Shown here in pieces: positions 22,619-32,419 of a stretch of 64,000 bases of DNA. A program made the position numbers and the translations under genes. The first letter of the stretch is position 1; each line of letters starts with the position of its first letter. The notes under the pieces were generated by a model. It saw nothing but the letters and a program-made list of their open reading frames with translations, searched no databases and was not told the DNA's origin. Origin of the DNA: Cricetomys ansorgei (Eukaryota > Chordata > Mammalia > Rodentia > Nesomyidae). The DNA lies in assembly GCA_026225945.1 (NCBI GenBank), contig JAMJFZ010000597.1:917501-981500 (forward strand), in the 5' to 3' direction.

Positions 22619-24202
22619 CATTCACACCACTAACTCTTGGAGACGGAGGTCAGAGACAGCAAAGTCTGTCTTCCTCAGGGCTGGCTTTGTCTCCTATTTT
22701 CAGTGGAACAGTTGGCAATGTAAAGTTTAGATTCAGTGCCAAATTGTTTGTAGAGTCAGCACGTCATAATCTCTGAGTCTCTTTCAGCTCCCTTAACTTT
22801 TTCCATCAGTTTCTATTTGTTGTCTACTTTATTTATTCTGTTTTGTACTTATCTATCTACTCTGTTTCCCACCTACTCTTTCACTTACTTGTCTCCTTGA
22901 GGCCAGTCAGTTGCTCCAGAGAGAAGTGCAGGGAGACTGTGATCCTGGAGGAAGCAAGGCTGCTGACTGTCAGCTACAGCTCAGACAGGCTCTTATCTGA
23001 GGGCAGGGACTGAATTTTCTCTCAGCAGGGCAGGCCTGTAACCTCTCCTTCTTGCTGACATGGGTTTTGTGTTATTCCTGTCTATAGTATTAGTTGTGTC
23101 CCTGGGGAATGCAGAGTCCAGTTTATAAGTAACTAGACTCATAAAAATTAAGAATCCAGTTTTATTGGTGTTTGAGAGAAGAAAAAAAGGGCAGGAAATC
23201 TAGAGATCTTAGTAGCTTTATGAGTGGGGAGCCAGATGAGAGAAAAAAGTCATGCTTTCTGAATCAGAGGCCAGAAGATCAGGCAGGTGCTGGCTCAGGC
23301 AGGTGCTGGCTGATTGGATAAGTTGCTTACTAAGCATGAATGAGGGCCAGGATTTAGAAGCCTAGAATCCACACAAAAGAAGTGCATACAGGCATAATGG
23401 TTGTCTCTCATACCAGAACTTATGAGACAGAAAAGGCCACGAGCAAACTAGCTACTAAATTAGCCAGAATTGTCTGGCTCCAGATTCAGTTTGAAACCCT
23501 ATCTCAGTAAATGGAGTGGAAAACATTTCAAGACAATCTGTTCCAACATTAGGCCTTCACACATATGCACAGATATAAATGTGCACTCGCATATGAGAAC
23601 ACATAGATATGCAGGCAGGAGGAGAGATGGGGGGGGACGGGGAGAAAGACCGCAAGTAGATGGCCTGGAACTGGAGTTCCAGGCATTTGTAAGCTGAATG
23701 ATGTAGGTGCTGTGAACTGAACTCTTGTCTTTTACAAGACCAGTGTAGTAGTCAGGGATTTTTAAAGGAATTTGACGATCAAGATTAGCTATCACAAGCA
23801 GGACTTACCTGCTAAGGTGTCTCTCCAGCCCCTGCACCCAGTTTAAGGAAGGGGACAAGCGTGTATTTTTGTGATCGTATAATCTTTTGGGTAGTTTATA
23901 ATATCCTGTATGAGTCTAGGATCAGAGATACAATTCAGATGTTTTCCTTTTTCTTTTTGTTTACTTTGGAGATTTTAACTTAAAAAGTTTCGCTTTTGCT
24001 CACTCCGCATACCGCATCTCTCCTTTCCCACCACTCTCCTTCAAATTCATGGTCTCTTTTTTTTTTTTTTTTAATTTTTCTTCTTCTGTTATTTAAATTA
24101 ATATAATTAAAAAAACCTAGAAAATAATTACACACCAAGATAGCAAAACCCAAAATCCATACATCTCCTTCAACTTCTATATAGCCAGGATTTATTTTAT
24201 GA
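22619..24202. other. Outer flank of block B, no gene
   Basis: It matches 62455-64000 closely; 13-20-base differences include a missing 'aacagttgg' type segment in the right copy near 22712 and a shorter gap near 22965. 'caggcaggtgctggctcagg' style short tandem text occurs at 23280-23310. Frames at 23470-23795 are unidentified and shift between copies. No gene was recognised. Confidence 0.6.
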
Positions 24203-24584
24203 ATCTATGGGGCTTTACCTTGGATTTTACACTTTCACTGATGAATATATTTGATCTACTTGTCCTCCAACAAACACCAACAACAAAATACAGCACAGAC
24301 GTGGAATTAGAAATACAATTAAGTTATATCTTCTTTCATATGGTGTGTCCATCATCTGCATTCAATCAGTCCTCACCACATATTTATTCTTTCTTGTTTT
24401 TTTGCAACGTGGTTACTGTACCAGCGTGTTCTAGGTACTGCATATAAGGAAGACCATTTCATTGTTTTTGCTTTTGCTTTTTGCTTTTGAGATTGTATGA
24501 ACACACTTGATATTATACATTTTAAGTCCATCAATTTTCCTGCATTTCTATTGCATTTTTATTTCAAGATAAATACTATTTTCT

Positions 24585-24597
24585 CTCTCTCTCTCTG

Positions 24598-24631
<34 letters not shown>

Positions 24632-24645
24632 ACACACACACACAC
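24585..24645. repeat. (TC)n-(CA)n microsatellite
   Basis: A run of ctctct with one gt interruption, followed by cacaca. Confidence 0.92.
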
Positions 24646-24649
24646 AAAC

Positions 24650-24850
24650 TTTGAATGCCGTCTCTGTCTCTCTGAGTTCATACGAGCTTTGGTCATGTTG
24701 ATTTAGAGGGCCTTGTGTATTTTGTGTTCTCCACCCCCTCTGGCCCTTACACTCTTTCTGCCTTTGCTTCCTCAGAGTTTCCTAAGCCCTGAAGGAGAAG
24801 GATTTGATAAGACAACCCTTTGGCTGAGTGTTCCAAGAAGATGGGATTAA
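24650..24850 (-). mobile_element. LINE-1 3' UTR fragment, antisense
   Basis: 'gagttcatacgagctttgg', 'gttgatttagagggcctt' and 'gctgagtgttccaaga' match the antisense L1 3' UTR at 2500-2650. Confidence 0.8.
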
Positions 24851-25189
24851 TACTTTATAGAGTTTTTTTAAAATCTTATCTTCAGGTAGAACACTACAAC
24901 TAACAACTAACAAGCACAATAAGTAGTACAAGCTACAACAGCTGTTCACCTGTAACATTTCTTTTGTTAAGGGTCACTCCTCCTTCCATATAGGTTTGAC
25001 AGTTAACCATTTTAAGAGTAGGGCAGTTGGTATAGATTCATCAATGGCCTCCTTTATAAATTTGGAAACTCAATACCTGTTTTGTCCAGCGTTTGAACAA
25101 CTTGTACATCCGGTGCGTCTTCCTCATTAAGAGAATTTTCCTTTTGAGACCTTATTGTATGTATTATTTATCAAATAGAAGGGATATTA

Positions 25190-25740
25190 ATTTGAGTTAT
25201 CCATTGTTGTTAGTAATCTCTTCTCCATAAATTTATAGCTATTTCAGACATATAAGGCCTTAATTTTCCTGTTTGACTCTCTGGTCCCACACATATATCC
25301 CATTTTATACTTTGTTTTATGTCAGATAATTTCCCAATCTCTATAAAACCTGTGACTACTTTATGAAGGAGCCAATTTGAATCCCGTGATTCTTGGGAAA
25401 TTATTGTTATATTCACACCTGTGTCCACCAGCCCTTCTTTTCTGACACCATTGATTTGAATTTTTAATTTTTTTTATCATTAATGACTGCTTGCCAGAAC
25501 ACCAATTTCCCAGTGCTTCCAAACTCACCTACACTTTCTACAGATGTGGTTTTACTTTTGACATAGGATGTCAACTAAATGACCCTATCCCCTGATTTAA
25601 ATTCCAGATCTCTGGTTACATATGCCATGATTTTAATTTTTCCTCTAAAATCTCTACCTACAAGTCCAGGATGCATATTTGAACCCTTTAATTTCATTCT
25701 ATTTTTTTCAATACCATGCTGTTTTTTTTTTAAAACTGTA
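25190..25740 (-). mobile_element. Betaretrovirus-like ERV remnant: dUTPase end and protease start
   Basis: The minus strand from about 25720 reads as the C-terminal part of a betaretroviral dUTPase (Gly-Leu-Val-Gly-Arg-Asp, a Lys-Ile-Lys-Ile strand, then a Gly-Asp-Arg motif). A stop follows that motif. Further downstream, after a frame change near an A-run (25470-25480), the protease begins with the Asp-Thr-Gly active-site motif at about 25420-25428. A 72-codon open stretch runs to 25210 and ends just after the conserved Trp-x-Arg-Asp region. The dUTPase-protease order is typical of betaretrovirus/IAP-like class II ERVs. It is fragmentary, with at least one stop and one frameshift. No LTR was found next to it. 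Confidence 0.8.
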
Positions 25741-26512
25741 CATCTGCATTACAGCTTGAAATCAGGGGTAGCAGTGCCTCCAGCAATTGTTTATTATTTA
25801 GAATTGTTTTAGCTATCCTGTTTTTTTTTTTTATTTTTTTTGAGTGTGTGTGTCTGTGTTTCTATATGAAACTGAAAATTGTTCTTTCAACAAAATCTTG
25901 AAACTACAGCCTATTCAAAAGCCTGCAATCTTAAAAGAGCGGGTTAATATCCTATAGATATCCCTTATCTTATCTCCCACTAGGACATTTAATAAGAAAT
26001 GGGTACAAAGGCAATCAGTTGCTCCAAAGTCTAGCCCTGTCAAATGGCCTGCCTTATCTTTGAGATTGGCAATGTTGGTGCTTCTCGAATTATCACCTTC
26101 TGGGCTTCCCCCCATCATCAGCTATGTGCATCTGAGTTTGCAGACTCCCTAGACTTCTGAGCCATGCTTTCCTCCTGTCTCTATCATCTGTTCTAGGGAA
26201 TGACTTAGAACACAGAACATGTAATAGCATGTCCTCACGGAGCTGTTTGTGACATGCATCCACAGACTCCTTTTCATAACTAGAAGCACAAATGTGTCCT
26301 CATAATATAGAATATATAAAGGTATCTCTCTTCATCCATCATTTCTCCATCTGAATATTCTGTTATATTTAACCTGAAAAGAATATGTTTTGCAATATAA
26401 ATTTAACAGAAAGACTTTTGGAACACATAAACCTTTATGATTTACATAATAATTTTCATTACATAATAATGACAGTCTTTTTAAAGTTCACATTTAAAAT
26501 TAAAAACTTGTA

Positions 26513-26514
<2 letters not shown>
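25741..26514. other. Mixed remnant stretch, no gene
   Basis: 25741-25860 looks like antisense L1 text with T-runs ('gcagtgcctccagcaattg', 'tttagctatcctg'). 25870-26300 is unidentified; a 67-codon minus-strand frame at 25915-26118 resembles nothing I know. The rest is AT-rich. Confidence 0.45.

Positions 26515-26566
<52 letters not shown>
26515..26566. repeat. (TA)n microsatellite
   Basis: An uninterrupted TA array of about 24 units. Confidence 0.97.
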
Positions 26567-27900
26567 CACCATTGAATTGAAAATCACAGCAATATTCCCA
26601 TAAAAAACATTTCAATGTATGCCATGTAGAGGCATTTCAAATCGATGGACAGAAATAGCCATTCGTTATCCTAAAGCTTAATTGCCTACAGACTATTTTC
26701 TCTAAGACACTGGCTTATTGTAGGTGGAAATATAGTTTACATAAAGTTTTAATTTTTAAAATTTAAAATATCTGTTCTAGAACATTATGAGATTAGGAAT
26801 ATATGTCATCAGTTTTTCTGTCTCTTAATGCTATGGTGTTTTGTATACTAATGTGTCATTGAACATACTATATCAAATCATATCATTTTAAATGGTTTTT
26901 AGTAATATAGAATATTTGAATTTTATTATTTAAGTAATATAGAATATTTGAATATTAAGTAATATAGAATATTTGAATTCATTAGAAAGATTAGTTCAGG
27001 TCTGTTGCCAGTTCTCTCTTAGCCTCTTTATACTTGTGCCAAACTGTTTCTTCTTTCCAACCTGTTACCCTCCTACTTTCACGTCTTAAAAAATGTGAGC
27101 CACTGCATTTAATTGGGGTTGCTTGCATGAGCACAGGTGGTGGGTTATTTTCTAGAGCAAAGGCAACTGTCCAGTGGCTACACCACTGAGGACTGTGACT
27201 CTCTTTTCCTAAGGGAGAGTCAGGGCCTCATGAGCCCTTGTCTGTGCAAGTAACCACAGCTGTTGTGAGTTTATGATTTCGATTTCCATGTCATATCCAG
27301 AACTCTCCCTTACCTTCTAGTTCTTACACTCTCTTTTTACCACTTTCCAAGGTGTTCCCTGTGCCTTCGAGACAAAGATAAGAATTTAGTACTAAGCATA
27401 GACTCAATAGCCACAATTTTTCATGACTAATCTGTAATGACATTCTGCAGTCCCTGCCTCCCACTGCAAAATGAAGCATCTTTAACCAAGACTAAGAGCA
27501 GCAATGATTTATGTATATAAATGTGCCTTTTAATTACTTCTTGCAGTGCTAACTTATATGCACTTTTGCAAAGCAGAGATACATGATTATCTGCATGCTA
27601 CTGAGCCAGGGTTTCCATATTCCACCCAAAAAGAAAAAAATAAACTAACTTAATATTTATAAAGAACTTCTGTGTGGCTGTGTTCCTAATCACAGGAGAC
27701 TTGTTTGCTGGTTAAGCACATTTGTGTCTCCAAATATGCAATCTTTCTACTCATAGCTCAGAAGAGAGCAACTTTTCAAGTTGGTCTCCTCCAAATTAAA
27801 TTTTTTTCAATGAGAGTCATTTTCAGGCTCATTTTAATGTGCTACTAAAAGGTAGTATTTTTAAAATAGAAAAATGAAAAGGAGGAGAAAAGGAAAAACT
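26567..27900. other. Gene-free AT-rich stretch
   Basis: It contains three near-identical pieces of 'agtaatatagaatatttgaa' at 26900-26980. No gene or recognised repeat family was seen. Confidence 0.5.
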
Positions 27901-27978
27901 GGCAGAAAATCTTAGTGGTAGAGTCCTGGCCTTGCATTCTTGAGACACTGGGCTCGATCCCCAGTGCCTTTTGAGTAA
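27900..27978 (+). mobile_element. ID-like SINE, sense
   Basis: 'cttagtggtagagtcctgg' with a later 'gggctcgatccccagtgcc' matches the A- and B-box order of tRNA-Ala-derived ID elements. It is diverged and lacks a cloverleaf. Confidence 0.7.
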
Positions 27979-28760
27979 CTTGGTTAAGTTCCTTAACTGT
28001 ATTGGTTTCTTGTTGCTTTTTGTTATAAATTATTACCATCAATAGCATAAGATAATACAAAATTATTCTCAGGTACACCCTGAACTTACACTATAAAATC
28101 ATATTTTTTATTAATTACTTGAGAATTTAATATAATGACCTCCTATGAGTCCAGTATGGGTTGCCTAACTACTCCTCAGAGGGCACCTGCACTGGAGTGT
28201 GGTGGGTCAGGCATGGATCACGTCTCTCCAGCCCCCAGAAGCTATTAGATGCCAATGGTGCCTCAGCTAGCAGCGGAATTCTATGACCAAAATCTCCATC
28301 TATGCTGTGATTTTTTTCTGGCCTGAGCTTGTCACAATTTTTGGAAATGCTTATTCTTACTACAAGTGAGCCAGGTGTTTATTTGATTAATAATATTCTT
28401 AGAAACAGTTTTTTTCCCTAGACATTCTTGGTTCTTGTTTATATTCTATTTAATTTTACTTTCACTTTCAATATTAAATAGTTTGGCCTTGCCTTGATAT
28501 TGAAGTTAAAGAAGTTCTTTCAAGCTCTTCAAGAGGACAACTAGTATTTCATGCAACTGCACTCCTTGATTAGTGCTAGGATGACTTTATAGAGATGTTA
28601 AGTCTCCAAGACAGGGCCTTCAAAATGGCAGTGCAGATGGGAATATTTTAGGATGATGGTGATGGCCCAGGTATCATTTGGGTCTGGCCATGCTACCATT
28701 GAAGCTCTGAGCATATCTTACCTAACCAGGTTTTATTTTAGCTCAAAAGGCTCATAGCTG

Positions 28761-28764
<4 letters not shown>
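27979..28764. other. Gene-free stretch
   Basis: No gene and no confidently named repeat. Confidence 0.45.

Positions 28765-28824
<60 letters not shown>
28765..28824. repeat. (AT)n microsatellite
   Basis: About 27 AT units, near-palindromic at the edges (gagatatat...atatatctc). Confidence 0.97.
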
Positions 28825-28826
<2 letters not shown>

Positions 28827-29395
28827 ACAGCACCTCGTACTACTGTGAAAGCAAGTCAACAGGAATTATTCTTCCTGGTCAGTCCTACCTTACTATTTCC
28901 ATATAATTATGACCCAAGGATAGGGTCTTATCATCAAATAATTTAGCAAAAAACAGAGCAATGGCTTTTATCTTAAAGGTTTTGGTGGGACCCCACTGAC
29001 AAATTGAAAATAGATAGCTCACACCTGTCACTGGGCTTCATATTATGATATTTTGGGAAGCACTGCTCTCTTTATAAGTGTAAACCCATTTAAACTAATT
29101 TTATATATGTATATCTACATATCTTTAGAATGCTTCTCTATGGCATTTTCTAAGGGCTTTAGTATTACTTATTCCTTCCCATCCTCCCATCATTGCCTTG
29201 CTCTCTCACCTGCACGCCATATTATCTCTGTTCTATCTCACCTCCTTTTAAATTCATCCACCCAGAACCTTAGTAGTTGCTGCCTTCTATGGCTATTTCA
29301 ATTTAAACATACTTTTCTGAAGATTCAAAGCTAGCGTCCACATAGGAGAGGGATAATAGGGCAGTTTTAATGCTACATAGCTGTAGAAAAAGAAA
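28825..29395. other. Gene-free stretch
   Basis: A 93-codon plus-strand frame at 29053-29334 is not recognisable as a protein. No clear repeat was seen. Confidence 0.45.
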
Positions 29396-30740
29396 AAAAA
29401 ACTGTGATAACATAAAAACAGACACTTTCATCAATACAAAAGAACAGAGAACACAGATATAAGCCCATACTCCTACAGTCACCGGATTCTTGACAAAGAC
29501 AACAAAATAAACATTGAAGAAAAGGCAGCATCTTCAAAAATGGTGCTGGGTATTTGCATAGTTACATGTACCAGAATGAAACTAGATTGTTACCTCGACT
29601 CCACACAAACCCAATCTTGAATGAATAAAGGACCTCAGCATAAAAGATAAGTCCTAGGTTGCTTTTATGTTGCCATGATAAAAGATTGACTGAATCCAAC
29701 TTGGAGAGGAACCACTTTACTTGGCTTAAAATTTCTGATTACAGTCCATCACTGAGCAAACCAAAGTAGGAACATCAAGGGAGGAACTGGAGCAAAACCA
29801 TGGAGGACTGCTGTGTATTCGCTTGTTTTTTGTGGCTTGCTCAGCGTATTATATTATATTATATTATATTATATTATATTATATTATATTATATTATATT
29901 ATTTTTACAAATCATGGTGTCATTGGTACAGAAGTCAAGTTGAGAACACTTGGATGTCCTATCCTATGTCAATCATTAAACAAGAAATACATTATAGATA
30001 TAATAGCTATATACCCACAGGTCAATCTGATAGAGGGAATTCAACAATTGAGGTAACTTCTGCCCAAATAACCCTAGTTTGTGTCAAGTGGACAATATTT
30101 AACCAGCACAACCTGATACTTTGAATTCAATAGAAGAGATAGTAGGAACTACACTTCAAATTATAGGTATAAGAAAGGACTTTCTGAACAAGGACTCTGG
30201 TATAACAGACATTAAGACCAAACTTGACAAATGAGACCTCATGAGACTAAAATCCTTTTATGTAGCAAAGAACACGATCGTGATAAATCATGGTAAAGAG
30301 AAAGAATGGAGAAAAGTCTTTACCAGTTTTACATTCGAGAGAGGGTTACTGTCTAGAATATTAGAGAATTCAAAACCTAAACATCAAGAAAACAATCCTG
30401 GTACAAAATGGCGTAGGAACTAAAGAGAGTTTTCAGAAGAAGAAATCCGCGTGACCATGAAATATATATTTTAAATATTCAATAACCATAATCATCTGGA
30501 AATGAAAAGCGAAACTGTTTTGGATTTCATTTTGAGACAGAAAGGCCAAACCAAATCACAACAAATCTGGTGAGGATTCAGAGAAAGGAGAACACTTCTT
30601 CATTGTTGCTGGAAATGCAAACTGTTCCAAGCTACTTCAGGAATCCATGTAAAGCTTCCTCAAAAAGATAGAAATAGATCTACCAAGTGCTCCCAAGATA
30701 TTGGAGGTGTCTCAACCATAACACATCTGCCAAGGGGAGC
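29396..30740 (+). mobile_element. LINE-1 ORF2 3' fragment, sense, split by a nested repeat
   Basis: 29400-29655 ('agtcaccggattcttgacaa', 'aataaaggacctcagcataa') and 30115-30740 ('ggactttctgaacaaggac', 'gcaaagaacacgatcgtg', 'ggattcagagaaaggagaac') are consecutive parts of ORF2's C-terminal region. The repeat at 29656-30114 sits between them. The L1 is decayed by many stops. Confidence 0.8.
29656..30114. repeat. Rodent interspersed repeat with (ATATT)n, nested in LINE-1
   Basis: It starts 'ttgcttttatgttgccatga' and includes 'ggaggactgctgtgtattcg' and 'gtggcttgctcagc'. It then holds a pentanucleotide ATATT array (29847-29902, about 11 units) and ends at 'gtcaagtggacaatattta'. It interrupts a collinear L1 ORF2, so it is younger than that L1. 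Confidence 0.65.
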
Positions 30741-31520
30741 TGCATTCATAGAGTGGAATGCGCATAAGTGAGGATTGTATGTTGTAGGCAGCAAAGCTGG
30801 AGGTGGTCCTTTGAGACTAAAGCCTCATACAATAGACCTAGAGCTACAAGATTTGGTATTTTCCCTGCTGGACTTCTGTCTTTCTTTGCTCTTCTCTTTC
30901 CTCATTATACCCCTGTCCCTCTATTTTGAAATGGGAATGTATATTTTGTGCCTTTTTTTGGACATATGTAGTTCTTTTTAAAATTTGCATTTAAGTTTTT
31001 ATTATTGTTCATGGGGTCACAGTTAAGAATTTGTCTTAAGTCTCAGAACTGACTTTGGACTTTGGAGTTTTGATCAATGTTGAAGCTAATGAATGCTGTG
31101 GGGAATTTTGCTGTTGTACTAAATGCACTTTACATTATGATAGGACCATGAGTCTATAGGGATGATGAGTGGAGTATTGTGATTTGAATGAGAAATGGCC
31201 CATATGTTTATGTACTTGAATATTTGGTTTTCAGTTGGTGTCTGTGTTTAGGAGGTATGAAATTTGTAGGACATACTTTGTTCCTTCTTAGACCTATGTA
31301 GCTTTGCTGTAGAAAAGTATAACGCTGGAGATAGGCTTAAGCGTTTGTAGACCCATCGGCTTACAGTTTTCTCTGTTTCCTGTGTACAGTTGAGATGTGA
31401 TCTCTCAGCTTCTAGCTCCTGCCTCTTGTTGCTGTGCTTCCTTACCATCATCCCCTCTCATCTCCCCGAGATATGCCCCATCACCACTCACTAATGTCCT
31501 CCACCTTTTCTGTTCTTACT
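30741..31520. repeat. Rodent interspersed repeat, family not named
   Basis: 'actttggactttggagtttt', 'gaatgctgtggggaatttt', 'gtattgtgatttgaatgaga' and 'tttggttttcagttggtg' form a recurrent rodent repeat that I recognise without a secure name. No gene was seen. Confidence 0.5.
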
Positions 31521-32265
31521 TTCTCTCTAACAAACAGAAAAATGTCGAAATAGAAGGAATGAAAAGAGTAATAATAAAATTAGAAAATCACTTTGTTTAT
31601 ATTTCCTTGATAATGTTTACTGAAGACATGAATTTGTTCTGACCAACTGTGGTTCATTCTTCTCCAGAGCGGAGCGTACTTAAATTGATCTACATTGGGA
31701 TCCTCAATTCTCAATGAAGGTTGATACTTTGAAATCAGCATGGTTTTTTCTTAACTTGAGAGGGTGAAACTATCCATTTAAAGGACTTTAAGTTAAATTG
31801 TAGCTACCCAAAGCATATATATTGGTTGAATTTCCCATTGAGTTATTCTAAAGGGATCTATGGTAGCCCTAAATGCTAGAATCATATTCTAATAAGACAA
31901 CTTCCTATTAGTCACTCGATGTTTACACAATCATTAAGAATAATAAAGTGTGCAACAGTCCTTTGAATGACTGTCGACACTATCCTCCATTCATTCATTG
32001 AGTACATTATGAATAAACCAGGCTGTACCAAGACAAAGAGAAATAATGGATTCTATTTTATGTGCATTGATGTTTTTGCTTGCATATATGTCTGTGCAAA
32101 GGTGTTGGGCCCTGGAACTAGAGCTATGGACAGTTCTGAGCTGCCATGTGGAGGCTGGGAATTGGACCCAGGTCCTCTGGAAGAGCAGTCAGTGCTCTTA
32201 GCCACCAAGCCATCTTCTCTGGCCCCAAAATAATGTCTTTTAAGTACAAAATCTTCAAATCTTGA
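31521..32265. other. Duplicated 3' flank of Gvin copy 2
   Basis: It matches 38765-39345 downstream of the full-length gene: 'gggatcctcaattctcaatg', 'acttgagagggt', 'gctagaatcatattctaata', 'aatcttcaaatcttg'. A B3 SINE (32085-32228) interrupts it here only. Confidence 0.85.
32085..32228 (-). mobile_element. B3 SINE, antisense
   Basis: 'gggccctggaactagagcta', 'gacagttctgagctgccat', 'ggtcctctggaagagcagtc' and 'cttagccaccaagccat' give the complement of B3. It is inserted in the copy-2 flank and absent from the copy-4 flank. Confidence 0.92.
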
Positions 32266-32419
32266 AATCTGGTTTATTTTTACTTATTTAATTTACAAGG
32301 TGGGATATTGAAGGCGCCACTTGATTTGATAGTAGGTTCCCGAGGTTAGTGTGAATTTTCTATGGCAATTCTAGGTTTCTATTTTTGCCATTTATCATTT
32401 ACTAGGTTATCAAGTACTT

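Larger units (their letters stand above)
17845..24202. repeat. Left copy of segmental duplication, block B (partner 57668-64000)
   Basis: The whole stretch recurs in direct orientation about 39.8 kb downstream with only scattered substitutions, small indels and different CT-repeat lengths. It includes the end of the 5' LTR, the full ERV interior, the 3' LTR and about 1.6 kb of outer flank. Identity continuing past the LTR into flank shows duplication of genomic DNA. The partner runs to the window edge, so the duplication is larger than what is visible. Confidence 0.95.

Noticed and set aside
27900..27978. tRNA gene
   Set aside because: A- and B-box-like text is present but there is no cloverleaf or discriminator. 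It is an ID-type SINE.
29813..30124. Tyr/Ile/Leu repeat protein
   Set aside because: It is a translation of the ATATT array; no gene signals.
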